64,000 nucleotides of DNA from Psychrobacillus sp. NEAU-3TGS (GCF_029955155.1 NZ_JAPNOZ010000005.1:1-64000), one strand, 5' to 3'; positions 1 to 8,294 are shown, counted from the stretch's first letter. A program made the numbers and translations. The notes: a model not told the origin generated them from the letters alone.

Positions 1-216
1 CATTAAATGATGTCATAATTGCTTTGCTTTTAGACTAAAATAAATTAGTCTATCAAGCTATATGTCTTAACGTTTTGCATGTTCAGTTTTCAATGTTCAT
101 GTTGTTTAATTTGTCGTTTTGTTTTGGCGACCTTTGTATCTTAACATCGTTTTAACATGAATGTCAACACTAAAACATAAAGTTTATTAAAATGATTTGA
201 AAAGGTGCGTGTTACT
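1..216. other. Upstream region of the pdaB-like gene
   Basis: No open frame, RNA gene or clear terminator is visible in this very AT-rich stretch. It ends in the ribosome binding site AAAAGGTG at about 200-207, which serves the pdaB-like gene. The promoter is probably here, but I could not pick a convincing sigma-A or sporulation-sigma pair. Confidence 0.4.
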
Positions 217-876
217 TTGAAAAAAAAGCTATTGTTGGTCGGTTCATTCGCATTATTAATCACACTGTTGTTCATCTCCCCAAGAAACTATTCCTCTATC
301 CTACCTGTATTTCAATTAACAGAAAAACCAACCGTAATTTCTAAAGGAACATACGGAAAAACAGTTACAATTGATTTAACCTTTGGAAAAGAAGAAATTG
401 AAACCTTGCTAAAGGATATAGAAGCGCCTTATCCACACTTTTTTATAAGCACCGAGTGGATGGAACGATCTGCACCCATTATAAAAACTATGCAAGATAA
501 ACATATTCCGATTGGGCTTTTAGGTCAGGATGGGGCAATTTATATAGAGAATCCCGGTTTATTTCAAAAAGAAGTAGATCAATTCGAAAAGGCTATGGGT
601 GAAAAACCGCTTTGGTTTCGAACGAAGGATTATCAATTTCCAGTGGAGGTTCAAGAAATTGCTTGGGATCAAGAGGTAAACTTGCTAAGTTCCAGTAAGT
701 ATTGGGATGGGGAAGTTCCTGTACTTTCAAAAGGAGATGTCCTTTCCGTACCACTTCACCAAGAGGAACGGGTTGACATAAAGCAACTGACCAAACTTTT
801 AAAGTCTCAATCATTTTTACCTATAGAACAAAATATATTCGGTTTAAAAATGAATACAAAAACGTTTCCCGAATAA
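217..876 (+). CDS. PdaB-like polysaccharide deacetylase-family protein, degenerate
   Basis: Probably the positional equivalent of PdaB, a sporulation protein with a NodB-type deacetylase fold. An N-terminal hydrophobic segment (about residues 3-20) suggests a membrane anchor or signal. The family framework can be followed (VTIDLTFG near residue 50, HFFISTEWMERSAPIIKTM near 75, KGDVLSVPLH near 175), but the usual acidic metal ligand in TFDD/TFDISW, the GH-IG-H region and the RPP motif are altered, so catalysis is doubtful. It lies beyond kbaA on the opposite strand, as pdaB does in B. subtilis. The start is TTG 217, eight bases after AAAGGTG; the upstream in-frame GTG at 205 lies inside that site. 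It is somewhat shorter than PdaB. Confidence 0.65.
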   Translation: MKKKLLLVGSFALLITLLFISPRNYSSILPVFQLTEKPTVISKGTYGKTVTIDLTFGKEEIETLLKDIEAPYPHFFISTEWMERSAPIIKTMQDKHIPIGLLGQDGAIYIENPGLFQKEVDQFEKAMGEKPLWFRTKDYQFPVEVQEIAWDQEVNLLSSSKYWDGEVPVLSKGDVLSVPLHQEERVDIKQLTKLLKSQSFLPIEQNIFGLKMNTKTFPE

Positions 877-897
877 AATTCCATAAGTCCTATTATA

Positions 898-933
898 AAA
901 ACTGCCATGACAATCATTCGTCATGGCAGTTTT
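898..933. terminator. Bidirectional terminator between pdaB-like gene and kbaA
   Basis: Perfect 14-bp stem, AAAACTGCCATGAC and its complement, with an 8-base loop. The arms end in A and T runs, so it can end both converging genes. Confidence 0.9.
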
Positions 934-936
934 CAT

Positions 937-1614
937 TTACTTTGTTTTAGCAGCAACTTCTCTTCTTTCTTTTCTGCGTGCTTCTAATTTCAAACGATCC
1001 TCATCTGATTTTGCATTGTATTTCGGCAAAGCTAATAATTGGTAAGCATTTACTGCAAGAATCGGGAATAATAATAATGTTACCCAACTATCCACATTAT
1101 CTGCTCGTACCATTAATACTGGTAACCATTCCAATGTGGATACAACGATCATAAAAAATAATGCAGAAATAAGGGTATGTTTTTTGGTCATATTCGCTTT
1201 AGCAATGGCAACTACTATAGCTGTAATTATTAATATCGCAAGTAAGATAACATATAGCCAAATTTGTCCGGTAGTCTCTGCATTCGGACGGAAACGGAAC
1301 ATAATTAAATCAAAAATGACAATTGCAATAATGAGTAATTGAACCCAATTCCAGAGTGTAAGCGTTCTGAAAATATTAACACCCATTTGATGAATCGTTA
1401 AGTAAGCAAAATAACCCATTTGTGCAATTACACTTACGGTAAAGCCCATAACAATCATAAATGCAAAAGCTGCAAAAAACTCTCCCCATTGCCCTGCTTC
1501 AAAATATTTTGCGAAAGCATCATCCCATCGTATAAATAAGCCCAAAATACCGGTAATGACTCCACCGATCAACATGGCATTTAGAAAAAATTTAAACCAA
1601 TTTCGTATAGTCAC
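937..1614 (-). CDS. kbaA: KinB-signalling pathway activation protein KbaA
   Basis: Integral membrane protein of about 225 residues with about six hydrophobic segments and a short basic C-terminal tail. In B. subtilis KbaA is needed for full activity of the KinB sensor kinase that feeds the Spo0A phosphorelay. The identification rests on length, the membrane pattern and the conserved neighbourhood pdaB-kbaA-gerD-salA-cwlD with alternating strands. The start is GTG 1614, ten bases after GGAGG. The molecular mechanism is not apparent from the sequence. Confidence 0.85.
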   Translation of the reverse strand: MTIRNWFKFFLNAMLIGGVITGILGLFIRWDDAFAKYFEAGQWGEFFAAFAFMIVMGFTVSVIAQMGYFAYLTIHQMGVNIFRTLTLWNWVQLLIIAIVIFDLIMFRFRPNAETTGQIWLYVILLAILIITAIVVAIAKANMTKKHTLISALFFMIVVSTLEWLPVLMVRADNVDSWVTLLLFPILAVNAYQLLALPKYNAKSDEDRLKLEARRKERREVAAKTK

Positions 1615-1750
1615 AGCAAAGTTTCCTCCAACTTTTCTTTTTCTTCTTTTTAAATTGTAACAACCATTTACCCAAAAATCTATTTCTTCCTAGTTACTAT
1701 ACATATTTCTGAAACAAATGTGAACAATAATCGAAAGGACGGTGACGATA
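1615..1750. promoter_or_regulatory. Divergent kbaA/gerD intergenic promoter region
   Basis: The two genes diverge here, so both promoters must lie in these 136 bases or overlap the gene starts. I see the two Shine-Dalgarno sites but no clean sigma-A hexamer pair. gerD is forespore-expressed (sigma G) in B. subtilis. Confidence 0.45.
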
Positions 1751-2350
1751 ATGAAGTATTTTGCACTTATTTTGTTGAGTCTTGGGCTTCTTGCCGGATG
1801 TAGCAGCTCTACTGCTCCTCCCTCCTATGAGGAAAATAAAAAAATGCTCATAGATGCGTTACAGACCGAAGACGGAAAAAAAGCCATTCGAACACTTTTA
1901 GATGACCCGCAATTTAAAGAATTGTTAGTAATTGATCATGAGCAGGTAAAGAAATCCGTTGAACAAACAATGTTATCGAAGGAAGCCGAAGAATTTTGGA
2001 AGGAAGTTTACCAAGACCCTAAATTTTCGGAAACCATGGCCAAAAGTATGGTGAAACAGCAAGAAGAACTCATGAAAGCACTGATGAAGGATCCCACCTA
2101 TTTAAAAGACTTAGAAAGCTTTTTCGGCTCTGCTGAGATGAAAAAGGAATTAGAAAAGGTGCTACAATCCAGTGATATGCGAAAAGAAATGCAAAAGGTT
2201 GTAGAGGAAACGATTCAAAGTCCTCTATTGCAAACAAAGTGGCAAAAACTAGTGGAAGAAGCTGGTTCTGGTTCACAGAAAGAAAGTGGCGGTGGGTCCA
2301 AAGAGGAATCGGGTGCTTCTGACGAGAAGAAAGACGAGACGCAAAAATAA
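1751..2350 (+). CDS. gerD: Spore germination lipoprotein GerD
   Basis: Lipoprotein needed for clustering of germinant receptors in the spore inner membrane. The N-terminus is a short signal peptide ending in the lipobox LLAGC, with the lipidated Cys at residue 17. The body is highly charged and mostly alpha-helical, with repeated KE-rich stretches that suggest coiled coil. The tail is low-complexity, rich in Gly, Ser, Lys and Glu. The start is ATG 1751, preceded by AAAGGACGGTG; the longer GTG start at 1742 is too close to that site. Position and strand match B. subtilis gerD. Confidence 0.92.
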   Translation: MKYFALILLSLGLLAGCSSSTAPPSYEENKKMLIDALQTEDGKKAIRTLLDDPQFKELLVIDHEQVKKSVEQTMLSKEAEEFWKEVYQDPKFSETMAKSMVKQQEELMKALMKDPTYLKDLESFFGSAEMKKELEKVLQSSDMRKEMQKVVEETIQSPLLQTKWQKLVEEAGSGSQKESGGGSKEESGASDEKKDETQK

Positions 2351-2380
2351 GGCCGCTCCCTTAGAGGAAACGGCCTTTTC
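2351..2380. terminator. Terminator between gerD and salA
   Basis: GGCCG and CGGCC arms with a partly paired interior, followed by TTTTCTT on the plus strand and TTATTTTT on the minus strand. It lies exactly between the two converging stop codons and probably works for both. Confidence 0.85.
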
Positions 2381-3433
2381 TTATGCTTTTTCGATTACTT
2401 TTTGTGCGATTTCTAAATAGATTTTCCCTGTATCATGTGTTTCAGCATAGACAGATGGAGCAAAATCGATATCATTCCAATCTGGCTGTCCTAATGGAAG
2501 TTGACCAAGTAATTCTGTACGGAGTTCATCCGCAAGCTTAGGGCCACCGCCTTTACCGAATACAAATTCACGCTCTCCTGTAGATTTCGCTTCATACCAA
2601 GACATATTTTCGATGACACCCAGTATTTCATGATCTGTCTGAAGTGCCATTGCGCCTGCTCTTGCAGCAACAAAAGCCGCTGTTGGATGAGGTGTTGTTA
2701 CAACAATCTCTTTAGAAGCCGGCAACATTTGATGAATGTCTAATGCAACATCTCCAGTACCCGGCGGTAAATCTAATAATAGGAAATCTAGTTCTCCCCA
2801 CTCGACATCTTTGAAAAATTGATCTAATACTTTTCCAAGCATTGGTCCACGCCAAACGACTGGTGTATTATTTTCAACGAAGAACCCCATAGAGATTACT
2901 TTTACCCCTTTGCGTTCTACCGGAATGATGCGGTCATCTTTTATTTGTGGGATATCTTTTACCCCCATCATATCCGGCACACTAAACCCGTAGATATCTG
3001 CATCCACTAGTCCAACTTTTTTGCCTAAACGTGCAAGTGCTACAGCTAAGTTAACCGATACAGTAGATTTACCAACTCCACCCTTACCAGAAGCGATGGA
3101 GATAATCTTTACTTTGCTATTAGGGGATAGAATGCTCTCATTATCGCTTTCCTTTGCTTTCCCACGGAACTGTTCTAATACCTCTTTTGGTAATTCTTCA
3201 AAGCGGATACCTACTGTTGCCGCTCCCGCTTCTTTTAATACATCCACTACTTTACTTTGTAGTTGCATTTGCTCTGCTGAATTTATTTTGGCAATCGCTA
3301 GTTTAACACTAACATGATTTTTTTCTTCTTTTATAGATACTGTCGATATTCCGTTTGTTTCTTCTAAAGTTCTATGTAAAAATGGATCATTCAATTCGCC
3401 AAGTAACGCACGAACTTGTTGTTCATTAATCAT
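2381..3433 (-). CDS. salA: Mrp/ApbC-family P-loop ATPase SalA
   Basis: Cytosolic MinD/Mrp-type ATPase. Residues 1-90 form the MIP18-like N-terminal domain. The deviant Walker A, SGKGGVGKST, is at 115-124, and DLPPGTGD follows in the ATPase core. The CxxC pair of classical iron-sulfur carrier Mrp proteins is absent (the region reads WYEAKSTGE), as in Bacillus SalA, where the protein acts in regulation of scoC and the AprE protease. An iron-sulfur delivery role is therefore less likely. ATG start. The promoter region carries an 11-bp inverted repeat, listed separately. Confidence 0.88.
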   Translation of the reverse strand: MINEQQVRALLGELNDPFLHRTLEETNGISTVSIKEEKNHVSVKLAIAKINSAEQMQLQSKVVDVLKEAGAATVGIRFEELPKEVLEQFRGKAKESDNESILSPNSKVKIISIASGKGGVGKSTVSVNLAVALARLGKKVGLVDADIYGFSVPDMMGVKDIPQIKDDRIIPVERKGVKVISMGFFVENNTPVVWRGPMLGKVLDQFFKDVEWGELDFLLLDLPPGTGDVALDIHQMLPASKEIVVTTPHPTAAFVAARAGAMALQTDHEILGVIENMSWYEAKSTGEREFVFGKGGGPKLADELRTELLGQLPLGQPDWNDIDFAPSVYAETHDTGKIYLEIAQKVIEKA

Positions 3434-3434
3434 C

Positions 3435-3495
3435 TGTAGACACTCCCCTTTAGTTAACTATTCGCCATATAGTATACCATATACGAGTGTCTACA
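3435..3495. repeat. 11-bp inverted repeat flanking the salA promoter region
   Basis: TGTAGACACTC at 3435-3445 and GAGTGTCTACA at 3485-3495 are perfect complements 39 bases apart. The salA-proximal arm overlaps the gene's Shine-Dalgarno sequence, and the intervening DNA holds a TATACT -10-like hexamer on the minus strand. It may be an operator, or an RNA fold if transcription starts upstream. Confidence 0.7.
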
Positions 3496-3510
3496 TTCCT
3501 AAACATTGGC

Positions 3511-4230
3511 TCAGTAAATATTGTCTTCTACAAAACGAAGTACACCATCTGAAATGGCATCCACCATTTGATTTTGGTATTTATCCGATTGCAGTAATTC
3601 TCGCTCTTCATTGTTACTTATAAAACCTGTTTCTACTAACACTGCTGGTGCTTTTGCTTTTTTCAAAATATACACCTGTTTAATAGCGAGTGCTTCTCTC
3701 TCTGTATTACCTATATTTTCTCTAATAGAACCTTGAATGGACTTAGCTAAAAGTTCTCCACCTTCGTGACCATCCGCATGATAAAATACTTGTGCACCAC
3801 GCCATCTCTCTTCAGGAACTGCATTCACATGTAAGCTAAGGACAATATCAGCTTCCGAGTTATTCATAATCTCTTCTCGAAGGAGTAAATCTGCTCGCTT
3901 TCTAGCACGAGTTGTTGGAAAATCTCCATCCGGATTATGTTCTGCTACTGCATCTCCTTCTTTCGTGCGTGTCATGACGACTGTTGCTCCTTGTGCTTTT
4001 AATTTTTTCTCTAGCTTTAGAGACATAGCTAATGTAATATCACGTTCCACTACCTCCCCGTGACTAGCACCCCCATCTATCCCCCCATGTCCTGGGTCAA
4101 TGACTATTTTCACGCCACTTAACGGATTTGGTAGGAAAAAACCAGTATCACTTGCCTTCGTTCCATAAATAACAGCAAGTAAAGAGATGAAAAACAATGC
4201 CGAGATGATTATCCACTTTTTCAGGTCCAT
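3511..4230 (-). CDS. cwlD: N-acetylmuramoyl-L-alanine amidase CwlD (spore cortex)
   Basis: Zinc amidase that strips peptide side chains from cortex peptidoglycan, the first step toward muramic-delta-lactam, which marks cortex for lytic enzymes. One N-terminal membrane segment (residues 4-22) is followed by an Amidase_3 domain. The zinc ligands are visible: His in IDPGHGGIDGGA, Glu in VVERDITL and His in LSLHVNAV; the catalytic Glu is in LVETGFISN. Length and location next to salA match CwlD. The start is uncertain: ATG 4230 fits the usual length but AAAGGAG is only two bases away; ATG 4248 and TTG 4284 are upstream alternatives without a good ribosome site. Confidence 0.9.
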   Translation of the reverse strand: MDLKKWIIISALFFISLLAVIYGTKASDTGFFLPNPLSGVKIVIDPGHGGIDGGASHGEVVERDITLAMSLKLEKKLKAQGATVVMTRTKEGDAVAEHNPDGDFPTTRARKRADLLLREEIMNNSEADIVLSLHVNAVPEERWRGAQVFYHADGHEGGELLAKSIQGSIRENIGNTEREALAIKQVYILKKAKAPAVLVETGFISNNEERELLQSDKYQNQMVDAISDGVLRFVEDNIY

Positions 4231-4288
4231 CGCTCCTTTTTCACTCATTATACGTATGAGGGACAAAGAGTATGATAGCTTCAATGAG

Positions 4289-4999
4289 TCATTTTTCGAT
4301 TCGATAAATTCCTTTTTTATCTCTTAATACGCAGCCGTTTTTCTTGAATATCTGCACCATATGCGCGTTACTTTCATCTGTACTTCCAACATAGTATGTA
4401 GCTTTTATCTTCTTCATGATTGAAAGTGTAACTTTGTGAATCTCAGCACCTAGACCCATCCCTCGCATTTCTGGAATCACTCCAAAGTAGAACATCCTTC
4501 CTTCTTCTTCTGTTCCCATCTCAATATGCGGGATACTTATCCCAACTAATTTCTGTCCTTTTAAAAAGTAGTAGCAATGGCTTCTCCAGTCTTCCCCTAA
4601 CTCTTTACCGATGGAATCCATCACCTGCTCGATCGGCTGAGGTATATTTTTATTTGCAGTTCCTGTCCTACATAATTCATACACCTGTGCAAATTCTGTG
4701 TCCGTCATCAAACCATCTGATAAGGAATGGAACAAAAGATCACTGTCCAGATTAATCTCTTCTTCCAATAGCTTTGTGTACTCCACTATAGAAGAAATCT
4801 TTCTAAAGTCTCGCTCAAGCAACCATTTTTCAAATGCCTCATCCATTAGTAAAGATAGATAGCCTATTTGTTCTTCGTCGTAAGCTTTTAAGATTTTCTT
4901 AAACGCTTCTTTGTATTCCTCCTGCGATTTCCCTTCCATCTTCACTTGATCAACTAACCAATACGCTTTTTCATTTTTAATCAGATTGAATAATTGCAT
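4289..4999 (-). CDS. GNAT-family acetyltransferase with helical N-terminal domain
   Basis: Protein of 236 residues. The first roughly 90 are predicted helical with no domain I recognise; the C-terminal part is a GNAT fold, with the acetyl-CoA loop RGMGLGAE near residue 180 and the late-strand signature TDESNAHMVQIFKKNGC. The substrate is unknown. The start is ATG 4999, after GAAAGGAAG, which lies inside the end of the upstream transporter gene; the 23-base overlap suggests translational coupling. The longer in-frame start at 5095 would sit deep inside that gene. The pairing with an exporter may mean modification plus export of a toxic compound, but that is inference. Confidence 0.75.
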   Translation of the reverse strand: MQLFNLIKNEKAYWLVDQVKMEGKSQEEYKEAFKKILKAYDEEQIGYLSLLMDEAFEKWLLERDFRKISSIVEYTKLLEEEINLDSDLLFHSLSDGLMTDTEFAQVYELCRTGTANKNIPQPIEQVMDSIGKELGEDWRSHCYYFLKGQKLVGISIPHIEMGTEEEGRMFYFGVIPEMRGMGLGAEIHKVTLSIMKKIKATYYVGSTDESNAHMVQIFKKNGCVLRDKKGIYRIEK

Positions 5000-6188
5000 G
5001 TCTATTCTTCCTTTCTTCCATCCGGTTACTAAAATAAAACGATGGTATTGCAAGCAATGTAATTCCACCGATAATCGTAAATACAAGTGCTCCACTATTC
5101 AAACTGTCTAAAAGAATGCCTCCCATACTTGGTCCAGCAATTCTTCCAACTGATTTCACGCCAGATAATGCAAAATAAGTCCCTTTTTCATGATCCTCAC
5201 ATATACCATCAATATGAATATCGATCATTGTAAAAACTAACACTTCACCTGCTGTAAAAACAACCATCGCTAATATTAATAAAAGAATTCGTTCACTCTG
5301 CCCAAAGCAGATGAGACCTAACGATAACAAAGCACTGCCTATAATGAGGGAAGACGTTGTACTAATAACTTCCCCCAATCTATAAACAAAATATTGAATA
5401 ATAATTACTGTAATAGCATTTGTCGTAATTAGCCATGCAAAATATTGAATAGCTAACTCATGGTTAAATCGTATACCTAAATATTGACTAAACGTCGAGT
5501 CGAACTGACTATATCCAAAGCTAATAAAAATTAATGCCAATATGAAAATGCCAAATGCATAATCCTTCTTGAATACATAGAAGGATTGAAAAATAGACGT
5601 TTTTTCCTTATGTCCAGATACTTGCTTCATTGGGTATTTTCTAAAAATGATTGCAAAGGTCATAATATTAATAAAGAAAATAAAGCCTACTACAAAAAAC
5701 AAATTCTCCATACCAAACTGCTGAAAATATACAGATGTTAACGGTGCAATAGCAGCAGAAATATTAATGAGGAAATATCGAACATTAAATATGAATCTTC
5801 TATTTTCCAGTTCGGTATAAAGGCTTAATAACACCCGGTAAGTCGGTTCAACAACCGATTGGCTGGCACCAAGCAATGCTGCAAACAATATAAATCCACC
5901 ATACTGCTCGATAAAAGGAAAATATATATAACAACCCAGGTAACCGATTAACCCGGTTATAATCACTTTATCTTTAGGAAACCTATCGATATATGGACCT
6001 ACCAGGAAGCTCATAATTAAATTAGATAAAGCAAGCGTAGATATAACTGTACCTATTTGTACCGCTGAGAAATGAAACTCATCCAACAAAAACAACGTTA
6101 AGTACGGCAAAACTAAAAAAGTCCCAAACCGTGCAATAAAAATACTAACAAGAATCGTTGATGTAACTATATTAAATTTACTTTTCAT
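4977..6188 (-). CDS. MFS transporter (probable drug/metabolite exporter)
   Basis: Major facilitator superfamily protein of 403 residues with about twelve membrane segments. The loop between helices 2 and 3 reads GPYIDRFPKDKVI, close to the family motif GxxxDRxGRK. The central loop (about residues 185-200, KYPMKQVSGHKEK) is short and charged. The substrate cannot be read from sequence. It overlaps the acetyltransferase gene downstream and follows a second acetyltransferase gene by 29 bases, so the three probably form one operon. No equivalent sits at this place in B. subtilis, where ybaJ and ybaK lie between rpsI and cwlD. Confidence 0.8.
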   Translation of the reverse strand: MKSKFNIVTSTILVSIFIARFGTFLVLPYLTLFLLDEFHFSAVQIGTVISTLALSNLIMSFLVGPYIDRFPKDKVIITGLIGYLGCYIYFPFIEQYGGFILFAALLGASQSVVEPTYRVLLSLYTELENRRFIFNVRYFLINISAAIAPLTSVYFQQFGMENLFFVVGFIFFINIMTFAIIFRKYPMKQVSGHKEKTSIFQSFYVFKKDYAFGIFILALIFISFGYSQFDSTFSQYLGIRFNHELAIQYFAWLITTNAITVIIIQYFVYRLGEVISTTSSLIIGSALLSLGLICFGQSERILLLILAMVVFTAGEVLVFTMIDIHIDGICEDHEKGTYFALSGVKSVGRIAGPSMGGILLDSLNSGALVFTIIGGITLLAIPSFYFSNRMEERKNRHAIIQSD

Positions 6189-6217
6189 ACATTTCCTCTT
6201 TTTCTAAAATTCGACTA

Positions 6218-6718
6218 TCAATTTGAATAGACGTATACATTATGTCCTTTAAAAATAATCTCTGCCTCTACACTCATTCCATTCTTAGCTGCTACTTTTC
6301 GAGAAGCCTTATTCCCCTGTTGGATTAAAGATATAAACCTATCTACCCCTAACTGTTTTTCCCCTCTATGTAAAAAGGCTTTCGCTGCTTCAGAAGCATA
6401 ACCATTTCCCCAATACTTTTTTGCAATCCAATAACCTACCTCCAGTTCATCCTTCCCCTTTACTTTTTGCGGGACAATACCAGCATGTCCGACCGGAACA
6501 TTATCTTCTTTCCGAACAACCACTTTTAAGCCATACTCAGAATTCATCTCATACTGGCTGTAAATCCATTCTAAAAATACTTCAGCACCTTTTAAATCTC
6601 GTGTCTCTCCATTTCCGATATAGCACACCATATCTGGATCAGAAAGCATGCCATACAAGAAATCAAAGTCATCTTGTGTATACGAACGAAACAATAATCT
6701 TTCAGAAGTAAACTCCAT
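6218..6718 (-). CDS. RimJ/RimL-type GNAT acetyltransferase
   Basis: Protein of 166 residues with the RimJ/RimL GNAT pattern. It starts ERLLFRSYTQDDF, carries VGYWIAKKYWGNGYASEA (acetyl-CoA binding) at about residues 95-112, and has the NKASRKVAAKNGM segment near 138. Such enzymes acetylate ribosomal protein N-termini, antibiotics or small amines; which applies here is unknown. First gene of the three-gene accessory block with the MFS transporter. ATG start. Confidence 0.8.
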   Translation of the reverse strand: MEFTSERLLFRSYTQDDFDFLYGMLSDPDMVCYIGNGETRDLKGAEVFLEWIYSQYEMNSEYGLKVVVRKEDNVPVGHAGIVPQKVKGKDELEVGYWIAKKYWGNGYASEAAKAFLHRGEKQLGVDRFISLIQQGNKASRKVAAKNGMSVEAEIIFKGHNVYVYSN

Positions 6719-7281
6719 TATTCATCATCCCACCCACGTTTTTCTAGTTTTAAAATATTTCACTTAATATACACCTCCAAAAACAACGAAACAACTACTT
6801 TTTAAAATTTTGATGTCCGGATACAGGAATCTGTAATGCCTCTTCATTACCGAAGCTATTCAACAGGTTGATAGTCCGTTGTAAGATAAAATACCAGAAG
6901 CTATTTTTACCTAAAGAGGAATAACAATATATTAATGCGTGCCGTAATACCTTTTACTGAAAACGTTAAGGAAATATGGACAATATTTAAAATGAGCCAG
7001 TGTGATAGTCGTCTCATATAAGTAACTTGTTATTTCTAGAATTGGTCACTTCCCTTACTCACGGCCATTTACTGGATTCAGGCATTCTCACTTTGTTTTA
7101 GCTATTCGACTATGAGTAAGCAAGTAGTTTCCAGACATTGATTTTCACTGCAGGCCGCGACACTAGCCAAAGATCAACTTAATAAATCTTTTTATGACGT
7201 ATTCTCGATAAAAAAGAGCATATATTATGTTGTTGAGAGAAAACTATTTACATGTCATCCATTTTTAATTTCCCCAAGCTA
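6719..7281. other. Long gene-poor gap between accessory block and rpsI
   Basis: About 560 bases without a credible open frame, tRNA or rRNA on either strand. The promoter for the GNAT/MFS/GNAT genes is probably near 6725-6790, but no strong hexamer pair stands out. I found no remnant of ybaJ or ybaK, which occupy this place in B. subtilis. Confidence 0.5.
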
Positions 7282-7320
7282 AAAAAAGCACCTCTCGATA
7301 TATCTCGAGAAGTGCTTTGA
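7282..7320 (-). terminator. rplM-rpsI terminator
   Basis: Hairpin with arms GCACCTCTCGA and TCGAGAAGTGC (one G-U pair on the minus strand), followed on the minus strand by a run of seven T. It lies 16 bases after the rpsI stop. Confidence 0.92.
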
Positions 7321-7335
7321 ACTGATAATATAAAA

Positions 7336-7728
7336 TTAACGTTTTGAGAACTGAGGTGCACGACGTGCGCCTTTAAGTCCTGGTTTTTTACGTTCTTTCA
7401 TACGTGGGTCACGTGTTAAGAATCCAGCTGATTTTAATGCTGAACGGAAATCAGGGTCTACTGTAAGTAGTGCACGTGCAATACCGTGACGGATTGCTCC
7501 TGCTTGACCTGTGAATCCTCCACCGTTTACGTTTACGTGTACATCATAGCTACCTAAAGTTTGAGTAGTTACTAATGGTTGTTTAATAACTTCACGTAAA
7601 GTTTCGTATGGTACGTAATCTTCTACGTCACGTTTGTTAATAACGATTTTTCCTTCGCCTGGTACTAAACGTACGCGTGCTACTGAACTTTTACGGCGAC
7701 CAGTGCCGATATATTGAACTTGTGCCAA
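7336..7728 (-). CDS. rpsI: 30S ribosomal protein S9
   Basis: Small-subunit head protein of 130 residues, the usual length. The C-terminus [12 protein letters not shown] is the conserved basic tail that reaches the P-site t[19 protein letters not shown] at the N-terminus is characteristic. It is the second gene of the rplM-rpsI operon and is followed by a strong terminator. Confidence 0.98.
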   Translation of the reverse strand: MAQVQYIGTGRRKSSVARVRLVPGEGKIVINKRDVEDYVPYETLREVIKQPLVTTQTLGSYDVHVNVNGGGFTGQAGAIRHGIARALLTVDPDFRSALKSAGFLTRDPRMKERKKPGLKGARRAPQFSKR

Positions 7729-7750
7729 GTGTATGTCCTCCTCTTAGTTA

Positions 7751-8187
7751 TTATCCGCGAAGCTCGTATGCTTCTGGTTTTTGTGCTGCATGTGGATGCT
7801 CTGCTCCAGCGTAAACGTTTAGTTTAGAAAACATTTGACGTCCTAAAGTGTTTTTAGGAAGCATTCCTTTGATCGCTAATTCGATCATTTTCGTTGGGTA
7901 CTTAGTACGCATTTCTAAAGCTGTACGTTGTTTAAGTCCACCAGCAAATTGTGTGTGACGGTAGTAAATTTTATCATTTAACTTGTTCCCAGTTAAATGA
8001 ATTTTTCTGCATTGATAATGATAACGTGATCACCTGTATCAACGTTTGGTGTGAATGTTGGTTTGTTTTTACCACGTAAAATAGCTGCAACTTCTGAAGC
8101 TAGACGACCAAGAGTTTGGCCTTCAGCGTCTACTACTAACCATTTACGTTCTACTTCGTGACCTTTAGCCATGAATGTTGTACGCAT
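7751..8187 (-). CDS. rplM: 50S ribosomal protein L13, frameshifted as read
   Basis: Early-assembly large-subunit protein. The first frame encodes residues 1-63, through [10 protein letters not shown], then hits TAA. A frame shifted by one base continues with [15 protein letters not shown] and ends EAYELRG at 7751. The 437-base span is one short of the 438 needed for the normal 145 residues. One A is missing from an A run (five T at about 8000-8006 on the plus strand, where six are expected). Both halves are well conserved, so a sequence error is the likely cause; polymerase or ribosome slippage on the A run is a weaker alternative. Confidence 0.93.
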
Positions 8188-8209
8188 GTATTTTGTCCTC
8201 CTAATTCAA

Positions 8210-8288
8210 TCATAATCGATCTATAATTTTCTATATCCTCATACCAATAAGTTTCGGGGCTTATATTGTGGGGTTAATGAAAATACCA
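8210..8288 (-). promoter_or_regulatory. L13 leader (autoregulatory 5' UTR of rplM)
   Basis: The transcript from the promoter at 8295-8323 begins with a leader containing ACCCCACAATATAAGCCCCG followed by GGTATGAGGATATAGA, resembling my memory of the Bacillales L13 leader, in which L13 represses its own operon. The identification is from remembered sequence pattern, without a covariance search. Confidence 0.6.
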
Positions 8289-8294
8289 TACATC

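Noticed and set aside
6719-7335. tRNA or rRNA genes in the long gaps
   Set aside because: No cloverleaf with a GTTCGAAT-type T-loop and no rRNA consensus was found in 6719-7335, 14597-15053, 26495-27072 or 33108-33482.
7990-8010. Programmed frameshifting in rplM
   Set aside because: No canonical slippery heptamer with a downstream pseudoknot is visible and no relative is known to me to use it; sequence error is simpler, although slippage on the A run is not excluded.
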